A stretch of DNA of 64,000 nucleotides from Opitutaceae bacterium (GTDB taxonomy: Bacteria; Verrucomicrobiota; Verrucomicrobiia; Opitutales; Opitutaceae), in assembly GCA_030648295.1 (NCBI GenBank), contig JAUSID010000253.1:62001-126000 (forward strand), read 5' to 3'. Positions 24,501 through 32,431 of this stretch are shown here, in pieces; position 1 is the stretch's first letter, and every line of letters begins with the position of its first letter. Both the position numbers and the translations under genes were made by a program. The notes below the pieces were generated by a model. It did no database searches. It was given only the letters and a program-made list of their open reading frames with translations, and was not told the DNA's origin.

Positions 24501-26031
24501 GTGCGGGCCGGACAGCTTCAACCTGCACTTCTACGCCCACATCATGTCGGGCAAGCCGTTCGCGATCATCGAAACCGACGGCCATTCCGGCGACGCGGGC
24601 ACGAAGACGCGCGTCGAGGCCTTCCTCCATTGCGTCGAACAGGACCGCCAGAGTCAGGCCGCGGTCGCGGAGCCAAACGACTTCAGCCGTGTGCAAACGA
24701 GCACCGCCGCACTGCATGACATCGTCGACCGGGGCGAGCGGCTGCTGATTCCCTGGATGACCGACATCTCCACCGTCGTGGCCGCGTGTCTGCGCGGCCG
24801 TGGGGTCGCCGCGGAAAGCCTGCCGCCGCCGGATCGCGACGCGTTGCGACTCGGCCGCCGTTACACCTCGGGCAAGGAGTGCCTGCCCGTCGCCCTCACG
24901 CTCGGCAGCCTGCTGCGGCGGCTCGAGCAGGCGAAACCCAACGACCGGTACACGTTTCTCATGTTGAGCACGTACGGCCCGTGCCGGTTCGGCGTGTACA
25001 ATCTGTTCAACCAGATCGTGCTCGATCGGCTCGGCTGGCGCGATCGCGTGCGCATCTGGTCGCCGCGCGACACGGGCTACTTCGATGAAATGAAGCCGGC
25101 GTTCAGCATGATCATGTTCGCCGGGCTCATGGCCGTCGATCTGATGAACGAAGCCGCGCTCGCGGTCCGCGGCGATGAAACGCGCCCCGGGGCGGCGGAT
25201 GCGATCTACCAGCGAGCCCACCAGGAATTAATCGGCCTGCTCGAGAAACGAGCGGCCGACGACATTTCCACCGGCGCGGCCTTGTGGCAGGTGACGAGCG
25301 GTCAGTTGTTCGGTATCCGTGATCTGGTGGCGCGCGCGGCGCGGGAGTTCGCCGCGATTCGCGACGGCAAGCCCCGGCCCACGGTGCTGCTCGTCGGCGA
25401 GATCTATGTGCGGACCGTGCCCTTCGCGAACGACTTCGTGGTGGAAAAACTTCAGCGCCGCGGCTTGTCCGTGCGGCTGGCGCCGGTACAGGAATGGCTG
25501 GAATACTGCGACCACATGTCCAACCGCGAGACGCCGTGGTGGGAGCTGGGACCGAAACTCAGCGATGGCATCCGCACCCGCATCCGCTCCGTCATGTGCG
25601 CCGCGATCGATCCGCAGCTGGGCTGGCCCGCGCGCCACAGCACGCCGGACATTCTGAGCGCCGCCCGGCCATACGTCCGCGACGATCTCCACGGGGAAGC
25701 GGTCCTCACGGTGGGCGCTCCCCTGCTGGCGTGGCAGCACCATCAGATCGACGGCGTGATCAGCGCCGGTCCCCACGAGTGCATGCCGAACAAGATCGCG
25801 GAATCGCAGTTCTTCCACATCGCGGAAAACGAAGGTCTGCCGTCGGTGACCCTGCCCTTGAACGGTGATCCGACGGATCCCACCGTGCTCGACAACTTCG
25901 CGTTCGAGGTGCTCTCGCGGTTCCGCCAGCCGCGAGCGGGCCGGCGGGGAGCGATTTCTTCGCCCGCCGCTCCTTCCCGGTCGCGTACCCGCGGTGCCGG
26001 GGCTTCATCCAACGGTTCGTCGGCGGAGTAG
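21595..26031 (+). CDS. Multidomain 2-hydroxyacyl-CoA dehydratase activase fusion
   Basis: 1478 residues. Residues about 28-290 are a first ASKHA ATPase domain of the BcrAD/BadFG type (FLGLDIGSENIKVVELVQEH, VVLIGGVARAP). Residues about 335-620 are a second, canonical one (GFDIGSTGSKAVALD, FEIGGQDAKYIRL, then EACSAGTGSFIEEQ with the Cys near 464 expected to bind the bridging 4Fe-4S cluster). From about 712 a DUF2229 domain begins (EFALKGMFPFFAVFLRELGF, NVPFCAPMQLYHG, YCSNYACGPDSFN, DGHSGDAGTKTR). The C-terminus is HgdB-like (PTVLLVGEIYVRTVPFANDF, GPHECMPNKIAES). Activases use ATP to inject a low-potential electron into a dehydratase. These giant fusions are widespread but lack an assigned substrate. 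No dehydratase genes are adjacent. The start is the ATG at 21595. Confidence 0.88.
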   Translation: MNHGSSFPHNDDESPLSVGDRDPSTARRFLGLDIGSENIKVVELVQEHGRLRWTRRATTEHHGEPEPQLAALLHDWNWDAIDGAAVSGRLGRQLRLAQIPTKQAQIAGARFRLGGGPITIASIGSHGFSILELRENGLETFRENSRCSQGTGNFLRQLVGRFSLTIEEASQLCTAVEKPAVLSGRCPVILKTDMTHLANKGEDRAAILAGLFDAVCENVLVLIKPGLCPKRVVLIGGVARAPRVQATFRQRLSTLGLELGALPDDDGLYVEALGSAVVAAGTPLAAVPPFAELFLPPQHARLEHVPALSAWRHRVRRLPPQPLAHVNGSTPTMILGFDIGSTGSKAVALDVATRLTIWESYRPTGGDPVGAAQALLRTLAESPASRCPVAGFGVTGSGREIVGSLLTVCYGKDAVFVLNEIAAHAAGAHFFDSRVDTIFEIGGQDAKYIRLAEGRVVDCAMNEACSAGTGSFIEEQGRKFAGIRNVAHLAEEAINASEGVSLGQHCSVFMAEVIDEAVAAGTDRRAIIAGLYDSIILNYLNRVKGSRSVGQVIFCQGMPFASDALAAAVARQTGADVVVPPNPGTVGALGIALLAQHELAGREPVNLEPGRFLEARVEGKDTFQCKATVGCGGAGNRCRIDRLRTTVAGKAQGFTWGGGCALYDKGTRRKKLPDRAPDPFREREELVRELLASLAPAAGASPGPSRRMALTDEFALKGMFPFFAVFLRELGFELVPVTGGNQGDLKRGIRGANVPFCAPMQLYHGITARMAAADASHVFVPMVRSLPAVAGEKHAVACPIVQASPDLVRWDLAGLQKVTVVSPVINVGPAGIDSPEFLKSCHELAGSLGAVNGTWHLAHAAARRVQNEFEQRCSELGARALAFCAGHGIAPVVVMGRPYTIYNPVLNSNVPAILREQGAIGIPVDCYPVEAGTPMFPDMYWGNGQRILRAAHQVRRSAGQYSLYCSNYACGPDSFNLHFYAHIMSGKPFAIIETDGHSGDAGTKTRVEAFLHCVEQDRQSQAAVAEPNDFSRVQTSTAALHDIVDRGERLLIPWMTDISTVVAACLRGRGVAAESLPPPDRDALRLGRRYTSGKECLPVALTLGSLLRRLEQAKPNDRYTFLMLSTYGPCRFGVYNLFNQIVLDRLGWRDRVRIWSPRDTGYFDEMKPAFSMIMFAGLMAVDLMNEAALAVRGDETRPGAADAIYQRAHQELIGLLEKRAADDISTGAALWQVTSGQLFGIRDLVARAAREFAAIRDGKPRPTVLLVGEIYVRTVPFANDFVVEKLQRRGLSVRLAPVQEWLEYCDHMSNRETPWWELGPKLSDGIRTRIRSVMCAAIDPQLGWPARHSTPDILSAARPYVRDDLHGEAVLTVGAPLLAWQHHQIDGVISAGPHECMPNKIAESQFFHIAENEGLPSVTLPLNGDPTDPTVLDNFAFEVLSRFRQPRAGRRGAISSPAAPSRSRTRGAGASSNGSSAE

Positions 26032-26131
26032 ATCTGCGCACGCAATCACGCTCGTGGGTGCAGCCGTGGCCGTCTGTCTGCCGGGGCGCCGCGGCGCCAC
26101 CGATCAACCGATCAGGCGCGAAACGACGGCC

Positions 26132-26995
26132 TCACCCGATTGCTGCGGCTTTGCCCTCGGAACCAACGGCACGGATGATTTCCTTGATGTCCTCCTTCAG
26201 CCGATCCTTGGCGGCGCGCGCGATCCGCCAGTCGTGGTGCTCGTGATTCAGCGTTCGCGTCAGCTCGTTGTAATACTGGATGTAATTCATCCGAATCCCC
26301 TCGCCGAAATTAATCTTCGTCATGCCCGCCTTCACGCTGCGGGTGATGTCCGCCATCGACACGCCCGAGGTGCCGTGCAGCACGAGCGGCGGCCGGGCCG
26401 CGGCGCGGATTTTAGAAATCAGGTCGAAATCGATCCCGTGCTGCTCCTTGAAAATTCCGTGCGTGGTGCCGACCGCAACCGCGAGCAGGTCGACGTCGAC
26501 CTTCGCCGCAAACGCCTTGACCTCGTCGACGCTGACCTTCGGCGCGCGCTGGGAGGATGCGTCCGAGCTCTTGATGATATGACCGATCTCGGCCTCGACG
26601 CTGATGCCGAGCGGCCGGACAAGATCGATGATCGCCTGCGTGCCACGGGCGTTTTCGTCGAGCGGCTTGTCCGCGTAATCGATCATCACGTGGGTGAAAC
26701 CCGCTTTCACGGCGCGCAAAATTGATTGCGGCGTCTTGCCGTGGTCCAGCGCGATCGCCACCGGGATGGTTGTGTCGGCGACAAGAAACCGGATCAACTG
26801 GCCGGCAAAGTCGAAGCCGCGGTACTCGAGATTCGGTTCGTAACACTGGATGATCAGCGGCGACTGCAGTTCCTCGCACGCCTCGATGATCGCGCGGCCG
26901 ATGTCATAGCTGCCGCCGTTGTTGTTGAGCGCAGGAATGGCGAATCCCTTCGCGGCCGCGCAGTCGCACAGCTGTTTCGCGTTATGGAGCTTCAT
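26132..26995 (-). CDS. Class II (zinc) ketose-bisphosphate aldolase
   Basis: 287 residues. Class II aldolase features in order: AIPALNNNGGSYDIGRAIIE, VAIALDHGKTPQSI (zinc His), GFTHVMIDYADKPLDENA, VEAEIGHI (metal Glu), VAVGTTHGIFK, PLVLHGTSGVSMADI (second His, phosphate loop) and TKINFGEGIRMNYI (phosphate binding). It cleaves fructose-, tagatose- or a related ketose-bisphosphate to triose phosphates. The length and NFGEGIR fit the Gat/Kba/Fba group, but the substrate cannot be decided by eye. It lies 68 bp downstream of an isomerase-fold gene on the same strand, suggesting a shared sugar pathway. The start is the ATG at 26993-26995; extra upstream frame was rejected. Confidence 0.88.
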   Translation of the reverse strand: MKLHNAKQLCDCAAAKGFAIPALNNNGGSYDIGRAIIEACEELQSPLIIQCYEPNLEYRGFDFAGQLIRFLVADTTIPVAIALDHGKTPQSILRAVKAGFTHVMIDYADKPLDENARGTQAIIDLVRPLGISVEAEIGHIIKSSDASSQRAPKVSVDEVKAFAAKVDVDLLAVAVGTTHGIFKEQHGIDFDLISKIRAAARPPLVLHGTSGVSMADITRSVKAGMTKINFGEGIRMNYIQYYNELTRTLNHEHHDWRIARAAKDRLKEDIKEIIRAVGSEGKAAAIG

Positions 26996-27063
26996 GGGAG
27001 AATTTGATGGCGTCCGTGCCCGCGGCGAGAGCCCGCAGTCGCTCGGCGGAGGAGCCAGCGGCA

Positions 27064-28443
27064 CTAGATTACTTGCATTTTCATCGCCCGCGCGAAACGC
27101 CGGAGCAGTGCCTCGTGGTGGCCGCGGAAAATCGCGACGTGATGGGGCATGCCGGCATGGCAAAGCTCCTCGAACCACGCGCCCGGATCCTGTTTTGTCA
27201 GCCGCACCAGTCCGTTCGTCGCCATGAGATGACGCCGGGGCCGGATCGATTCGCCTTCGCGCGCGGTCAGGAAATATTGGCCATCACAGCGCCACAGTCG
27301 CGTGATGGTCACGGGCATGTTGGCCCGGAGCGTAGCCTCGACCACGGCGGGTTTCCTGATGTTGAAGTGCCGCGCGATTTGGGGGCCGCCCGGTGTGCCG
27401 ACCGGCTCGCACAAAGAAAGCGGCGCGGCGCCACCGTGCCAGGTCGTGATCGTCTCGCGATCGTGCTCGAGCCAGTCGGTCAGATAGCAGCGGCCGAGCC
27501 CGAGGTTCTCGCCAATCCATGCGGTCAACGCGCCATCCGCGTCGCCCTCGATCCCGATCGCGCGTCCTGCGTCGGCCAGCCGTGCGACGCCGAGGTACGG
27601 CCACTGGCCAAATACATTCGGCATCTCCGGCCACTCGCGCACGGTCAGCGCATCGAGATTCTCCGTGTCCATGAACGAGCGCAGCGCGAGATAGAGTCGC
27701 GATGCCATCGGCAGGTCGTCGTCCGTGATGTCTTTCGACGGAAGCCGCAGCGCCTTTAACGCGGCCACATCGTCGGCGACGACGTTTTCCTTCAGCTCGT
27801 TCACGACGGTGGCGAACTCGATCAAGCTGTACGTCTGCAACTGCACACCCAAGCCGTGGTGAATCGAGAATGGATCGGCGCCCATCGCGAAGTAGCCGGG
27901 CGCCTGGCCGCCAATCGCGCCGAGCCGTAACGTGCGCAGCCGGCGAACGCTGACGGCGATTCGGACGGCTGCGATGAACTGGGCGCGGGTCGCGGCGTCA
28001 TCAGGATCACCATACACCAGTTCGAAGCCGTGCCGCATCTGTCGGAGCACCGACGACCAGCAGTGCACGCCGACAAGCGAGCACGAGCTGATCATGTCGC
28101 CCTGCTGGTTTTCCGGCGTGGCCCACAGAATGATCGGATCGCGCCACAACTGCGCCATGGTGGGAGCGAGCCGCCCGTCGCCCATGGTCGCCTGCAACAC
28201 GACCACGGCGTCGACTCGCTGCTCCTCGCACGCGGCCATGACGCGCCGCAAGGATGCATCGTCGACCGCTTTTTCGGCCGGCTCGAACCACGTGACTTGT
28301 TTTTCCCCGCGCAGCCAGCCGCGGACCCGTTCCTCGACGGACTGGCCAAAGTCCATGTCGAAGCCCGGCCGCCGGCGGCCGATGAAAATCACGCCGAGTT
28401 TCGGCAGTTTGGTTTGGAGCGATTGAAAATTCCCGGTCGCCAT
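27064..28443 (-). CDS. Fucose/arabinose-isomerase-fold protein
   Basis: 459 residues. It starts MATGNFQSLQTKLPKLGVIF, then FDMDFGQSVEERV, VDAVVVLQATMGDGRLAPTM, GDMISSCSLVGVHCWSSVL and LRLGAIGGQAPGYFAMG, the pattern of the three-domain L-fucose/L-arabinose isomerase fold. Likely metal ligands are in REWPEM and TTWHGGAAPLSLCEPVG. It is shorter than FucI (about 590), close to AraA (about 500), and equals neither. Aldose-ketose isomerisation is the expected reaction. L-fucose, L-rhamnose or another deoxy or sulfo-sugar are candidates. It is upstream of the aldolase in a two-gene unit without a kinase. The start is the ATG at 28441-28443. Confidence 0.75.
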   Translation of the reverse strand: MATGNFQSLQTKLPKLGVIFIGRRRPGFDMDFGQSVEERVRGWLRGEKQVTWFEPAEKAVDDASLRRVMAACEEQRVDAVVVLQATMGDGRLAPTMAQLWRDPIILWATPENQQGDMISSCSLVGVHCWSSVLRQMRHGFELVYGDPDDAATRAQFIAAVRIAVSVRRLRTLRLGAIGGQAPGYFAMGADPFSIHHGLGVQLQTYSLIEFATVVNELKENVVADDVAALKALRLPSKDITDDDLPMASRLYLALRSFMDTENLDALTVREWPEMPNVFGQWPYLGVARLADAGRAIGIEGDADGALTAWIGENLGLGRCYLTDWLEHDRETITTWHGGAAPLSLCEPVGTPGGPQIARHFNIRKPAVVEATLRANMPVTITRLWRCDGQYFLTAREGESIRPRRHLMATNGLVRLTKQDPGAWFEELCHAGMPHHVAIFRGHHEALLRRFARAMKMQVI

Positions 28444-28820
28444 GGGTGATGAATCGCGGCGGGCGGAAGTCGCGGGCACGCGAAGAAGCGGTGGTGGGCT
28501 AAAGGGGCGGACGTTGCGAGTTGGCGAAATTCAGGTGGAGGTCACAAACCGATCCTGCACGCGTGGTGGAGGAGTGATGTCGACGAGTTTGTGGCCAGGA
28601 CGAACACACCAGCAGCGCATTCTTACGGAAAGAAAATAATGGCGCGGGTGCGCGGGGTGTGGCGGGCAAAGTGATCACCAGCGGCACGCCGCGTAAAATT
28701 GGCCACGAAATGCATCAGAGTTTCGATGCTTCGGACCTCCAAAAACGCCGGTCGCCGGCGCGAATACGGCGCAGAAAATACTCGAAGCCTCGGAGATTTT
28801 GAGTTTAGTTACGCGTCGCC
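28444..28820. other. Divergent intergenic gap
   Basis: 377 bp between the isomerase gene and the next plus-strand gene. I see no repeat of the families described here, no credible open frame and no strong promoter motif. Confidence 0.5.
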
Positions 28821-29381
28821 ATGACACGTTCACCCCTCGTGTCGCTGTTGGTTGTGGCCGCCGTTTTCGGCGTGGGCTCGGCATTAGCCGAAGATGCGCC
28901 ACCGGTACTGAAGCAGAATTCGACGCCTTCAACATCGGGACCGGCGGTACAAAAGGCTCGTCGCAGCCGGGCGGTCTCGCCCGAGGTCACAGCGCAGCTC
29001 ACCGCCGCGTCACCGAAATTCGATCCCGCAGCGTCGGCCAAGCCGACTGAACTGGGTCCGGACCTTCGCGAAATCGACAGGCCGCGGAACACAATCATCC
29101 GGCTGCCGGATTATGTGGTACAGGAAGAGAAGCCTGTGGTGTTGAAGGAGCGGCAGGTTGAAACGCCGCGGTCGCGGCTGGAACTGGCGCTGAAGAAAAA
29201 CCCCGGGCTGCGGCTCGGCTCCTTCTGGATTTTCCGCAACGACGGCATAGCGCTCGCGATGCACGAAGAGGAAGAGCGGCTCGTGCGCATGAAGGAGACG
29301 AACGAACTCCTGACGCTGCTCCCCGCGGCCGAGCAAAAACAGCTGAAACCGCTCGTCGATCAGTCGTTCATGCGGCAGTAG
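28821..29381 (+). CDS. Secreted hypothetical protein
   Basis: 186 residues starting MTRSPLVSLLVVAAVFGVGS, a signal peptide cleaved near ALAEDA. The mature part is charged, with RNTIIRLPDYVVQEEKPVV, RSRLELALKKNPGLRLGSFW and a Glu/Lys-rich helical tail (LAMHEEEERLVRMKETNELL). No family recognised. It may be periplasmic. The ATG at 28821 is the only start that preserves the signal peptide. The next 30 bp downstream begin the transposase-associated repeats. Confidence 0.7.
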   Translation: MTRSPLVSLLVVAAVFGVGSALAEDAPPVLKQNSTPSTSGPAVQKARRSRAVSPEVTAQLTAASPKFDPAASAKPTELGPDLREIDRPRNTIIRLPDYVVQEEKPVVLKERQVETPRSRLELALKKNPGLRLGSFWIFRNDGIALAMHEEEERLVRMKETNELLTLLPAAEQKQLKPLVDQSFMRQ

Positions 29382-29419
29382 CGCGCCCCAAGCCGAATTT
29401 TGGCGCAGGCGTTCTCCAA

Positions 29420-29439
29420 TAGGGACAGGTCAATTGTCG
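29420..29439 (+). repeat. GGGACAGGTCAATT repeat, copy 1
   Basis: TAGGGACAGGTCAATTGTCG. This motif is typical of sequences flanking REP-associated tyrosine transposases in many bacteria. Confidence 0.8.
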
Positions 29440-29449
29440 CGCGCCGTAA

Positions 29450-29470
29450 AGGGGACAGGTCAATTCTTGA
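29450..29470 (+). repeat. GGGACAGGTCAATT repeat, copy 2
   Basis: Direct repeat of the first copy, 30 bp further on, with TCTTGA in place of TGTCG after the shared core. Confidence 0.8.
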
Positions 29471-29520
29471 TCCCTCTGGCTGCGGCGCGGCACAAGCCCA
29501 ATACGAACCCGGGTGCGCTA

Positions 29521-29541
29521 GAGGGGACAGGTCAATTGTCG
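29521..29541 (+). repeat. GGGACAGGTCAATT repeat, copy 3
   Basis: Third direct copy, matching copy 1 over 19 bases (GGGACAGGTCAATTGTCG and one preceding base). Confidence 0.8.
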
Positions 29542-29792
29542 AGTCCGTCTCTCGTATGGTTCGCTAAGGGGGAGTTTCGCTGCATCGTTCCGGAACGCCG
29601 AAAATGGACGGGACAATAGTCACCCCCGCGAATCGACGACGTGCGCAGCCGTGACCGTCGACAGTTCGCCAATGCTGGACATCTTCCCGCAGCCGAACTC
29701 CGCCTCGAGCGCACCGCCCGCTACACGGGGGGCCCCGCGTTACAGATCGATTAGCTCCAGATCGCCGGAACCTTCGGCCGCTGGCCTGATCG

Positions 29793-30410
29793 TCAACCGA
29801 TCGCCTGCTTCCGCAGCGATCGTAAAACAGCCAAATCGGACCAATCAGTCCACGGCAGAAGCGCTCGCGGACACGTTCGCTCCCGGCGACCTGTCCTTTT
29901 GGCATACGCTGTCAGCTGAGCTTGAACGAAGGCTTTGCTGCCGAGCACGGCGCCGTCGGTGAAATATCGGATCCGACACCGGAGGAGCGTCGCCAGCGGC
30001 AGCTTTCCACCTTCGGCCGTGACACGCTGAAACTCGGCCATCGCGATTCTTACCGTGGTCTCAGAGCAGGCTGCTCCGATGCCGAAGAGCATCTCTCGAT
30101 ACTGCGACTGGGAGTCGCTCCAAGTACGTCCGCCGGCTGCCTGCCGGATGCCCGCCCGGGCCGCTTCGTCTCCCGCCACCGCCTCGGCGTAGCCGCAAAA
30201 TCGATACTCTTTCGGATCCGTGACGAGCCCGGCGCGAACGCAGTTCAAATCGATGTAGGCGGCGGGAACGTGAACCAGAACGTGAAAGTGATTCGACACC
30301 CCATGAGAGATGGCCCCGGCGAAGGGCGGTTCGGCGATGCTCCGGCTGCGCCCGGGACTGGACCAGAATGGAGTGCGGACGCCGTGGGCGGCGACGCGCA
30401 AGCGTGGCAA
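29793..30410 (-). pseudogene. REP-associated tyrosine transposase (RAYT), degenerate
   Basis: The 205-codon frame contains SNHFHVLVHVP, the HUH motif of RAYT/Y1 transposases, then directly AYIDLNCVRAGLVTDPKEYR and, later, KLPLATLLRCRIRYFTDGAV and LGSKAFVQAQLTAYAKR, all in family order. In intact members roughly 100 residues separate HVP from YIDLN. Here they are fused, so an internal deletion has removed part of the catalytic domain. The N-terminal ~38 residues do not look like the family and appear recombined. It is probably inactive. Its own repeats lie 3' at 29420-29541. It also adjoins the truncated phosphoketolase, which suggests both were damaged by the same rearrangement. Confidence 0.8.
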
Positions 30411-30544
30411 ATTTCACGCGCGATCCGCGTCAACCCAATGCCCGGGGCGATCGTATGCCCAACCGAATCGATTCACCATGGCGCTCTCCACCGGCGGCAC
30501 CTCGCACGCGAAACGCGCCGGGTGCTGGCGCGCGAACAATCTAA

Positions 30545-30865
30545 GATCGGCCGGTGATCTTCGCATTTCACGGCTACCCCACCCTCGTGCACCGGCTCGC
30601 GTATCGACGTACCAATCACGCGAACTTTCACGTGCACGGGTTCAAGGAGGAAGGCACGACCGCCACTCCGTTCGACATGCTCGTGCGGAACGAGCTGGAT
30701 CGATTTCACCTCGCGTTGAACGCGATCAGCCGGCTGCCGCGGCTCGGCCGCGCCGGGGCGACCGCCACGCGCGAATTGCACGCACGGCTCAAAGCACCCG
30801 CCCGTTTCGTCCGCGAACACGGCGACGACATGCCGATGATCCGCGACTGGAAGTGGCAGCCGTAG
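30545..30865 (+). pseudogene. xfp: Phosphoketolase C-terminal fragment
   Basis: An in-frame stop at 30542 is followed by DRPVIFAFHGYPTLVHRLAY, then FHVHGFKEEGTTATPFDM, VRNELDRFHLALNAISRLPR and, at the end, HGDDMPMIRDWKWQP. This is the last ~105 residues of xylulose-5-phosphate/fructose-6-phosphate phosphoketolase, an enzyme of about 800 residues. The TPP-binding and catalytic domains are absent, and no other part is found in the window. It is a 5'-truncated relic and cannot be active. Upstream DNA is the broken transposase on the opposite strand. Codon-level conservation is still high, so the truncation may be recent. Confidence 0.85.
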
Positions 30866-30890
30866 GTTGCGCGGCGACCGCGCAACCTAC
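30862..30890 (+). repeat. Palindromic repeat R8, copy 1
   Basis: GTAGGTTGCGCG-GCGAC-CGCGCAACCTAC is a perfect 12-bp stem. It begins one base before the TAG stop of the phosphoketolase fragment. A related element is at 53613-53722. Confidence 0.85.
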
Positions 30891-30905
30891 GCCGCGTGGC
30901 TCACA

Positions 30906-30949
30906 CGTCTTCCGCGTCTTCCCGTCTTCCACCGTCTTCCGCGTCTTCA
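30906..30949 (+). repeat. 9-bp tandem array (GTCTTCC-type), array 1
   Basis: Units such as CGTCTTCCG and CGTCTTCCC. The right end contains the stop codon (30947-30949) of the minus-strand gene that follows. Confidence 0.85.
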
Positions 30950-32146
30950 CTCTTGCTTCTTGTACATCATTCCACCGAAGAAAATCCGGTCGGGCTTGAT
31001 TGGCGTCGAGGTATCGTCGTACGGAAACGCGATGCGGCGGAAAACATTCCCCTCTCCATCCGTCAGCAGCAGTGAGTGGCCGGCCAGCCGCCACGTGCCG
31101 GTCGAGCCGCCACCGGTGCTGCCAACCGACACGCGGCTCTCTTTCGTGGTCGAGCCGATGAACGACACGCCCGTCCACGCGAACGTCCCATCGGGCCGGA
31201 GGTCGAGCGTCTTGGAGACCGCCGCACGGCTCGCGCCGACCGACAGCGATTCGCCACCCGCGTACACACCCGCGATTTCGGCGGGATCACCAAAGTCCTG
31301 CGCGGCGGAGAAGAGACCCGCGTTCCACGAAAAGCCCGTCGTGTTGGGTTTGTGCTCGAGCCAGCTGCTGGTCTTTTTTCCGTCCGTCCACGTGACCTCG
31401 AGATTGCCGCCCACGAGCTGGCAGGTGCCTTTGGGGCCAGCGTGCGCCGCGAGGTCGGCTTTCGAAAAACCGTGCTCGAGCTTCTCATACGCGGTGCCAT
31501 CCGGTGCGAAATACCATGCTGCTTTCTCGAGCGAACCTGTCGCGGGCCAGAACCGGGTCATGAAATACAACCCCACCGGCACACCGTTCTTGAACGCAGC
31601 CGGCGCCGGTGTTTCCACCGCCGCAGTCGGGGCCGCTGCGGCCGGCGCGTCATTGGCCGCCGCTTTCGCCTGGACGGGCTCGAATTGCGCCGGAGGAGCC
31701 GGCCGGGCCTTCAGCGCCGCCTGCGGCGCCGCCGCGGTCACGTTTTTCGAAACCAGCCGGACAAGTTCGGCGAACTTCGGCTCGCCGCGAATGGCCGCGA
31801 GGTCCGGATCATTCTGCAGCGCGTGCACATCATTGAATCCCAGCTGGACGGCCTGCTCGAGCGCCGCGAGCGCGCGGGGCAGCATGGGACCACCCGCGCG
31901 CGACTCGATGCAGGCGAGGTTGTAGCGGTGAACCGGGTTTGCCGGGTCCCACACGATGACCTGCTCACACAGGTTCCGCGCCTGCGTGAAGTTTCCCGCA
32001 TCGACGGCGCCGAGCATCACCGGGTAAACCGCCTGGATGGCGGCCGCGTTCGCCGCCGCCGCGTCACCTTGCGCCCGCAACACCGCGCCCAGCCAGCACG
32101 TGATCAACAGCAATAGCAGGGCACGAAAGTGCGGGCCGATTTTCAT
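30947..32146 (-). CDS. Secreted protein with TPR-like N-terminal half
   Basis: 399 residues starting MKIGPHFRALLLLLITCWLG, a signal peptide ending near LRAQG. Residues about 30-130 are TPR-like (AVDAGNFTQARNLCEQVIVW, NPVHRYNLACIESR, ALAALEQAVQLGFND, HALQNDPDLAAIRGEPKF). An Ala/Pro-rich linker (about 138-180) leads to a beta-rich C-terminal domain (GLYFMTRFWPATGSLEKAAW, GTYRL-type turns, GTWRLAGHSLLLTDGEG). A scaffold or binding role is likely, but no function is known. The start is the ATG at 32144-32146. The stop codon lies inside tandem array 1. Confidence 0.75.
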   Translation of the reverse strand: MKIGPHFRALLLLLITCWLGAVLRAQGDAAAANAAAIQAVYPVMLGAVDAGNFTQARNLCEQVIVWDPANPVHRYNLACIESRAGGPMLPRALAALEQAVQLGFNDVHALQNDPDLAAIRGEPKFAELVRLVSKNVTAAAPQAALKARPAPPAQFEPVQAKAAANDAPAAAAPTAAVETPAPAAFKNGVPVGLYFMTRFWPATGSLEKAAWYFAPDGTAYEKLEHGFSKADLAAHAGPKGTCQLVGGNLEVTWTDGKKTSSWLEHKPNTTGFSWNAGLFSAAQDFGDPAEIAGVYAGGESLSVGASRAAVSKTLDLRPDGTFAWTGVSFIGSTTKESRVSVGSTGGGSTGTWRLAGHSLLLTDGEGNVFRRIAFPYDDTSTPIKPDRIFFGGMMYKKQE

Positions 32147-32337
32147 GGAACGCCGCAACGCTCCTCATCGTTCGCCCGAGCACAAGCCGGGAATCACCAA
32201 AGCGGCGTGGTCACAATCGAAAGTCTGACCTCTCGTCTCAAGTTGCGCCGCGGAGAAGGGCAGGGAGCAAGGGGCAAGGAGCAGATCAAACCGAGGCCCG
32301 ACGGTTTCGTCTTTTTGCTGTTTCTTCTTTTTGCCGT

Positions 32338-32431
32338 TTTCCGTCTTCCGAGTCTTCCCCGTCTTCCCCGTCTTCCCCGTCTTCCGCGTCTTCCGCATCT
32401 TCCGCATCTTCCACGTCTTCCCGTCTTCCGC
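32338..32431 (+). repeat. 9-bp tandem array, array 2
   Basis: About ten units of CGTCTTCCC, CGTCTTCCG and CATCTTCCG. The array ends immediately before the stop codon of the TonB receptor gene (complement of 32432-32434). Confidence 0.9.

Larger units (their letters stand above)
29382..29792. other. Non-coding region with transposase-associated repeats
   Basis: 411 bp without a gene. Three direct repeats of GGGACAGGTCAATT stand at its left end (next entries). The remainder has no recognisable content. Confidence 0.6.
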
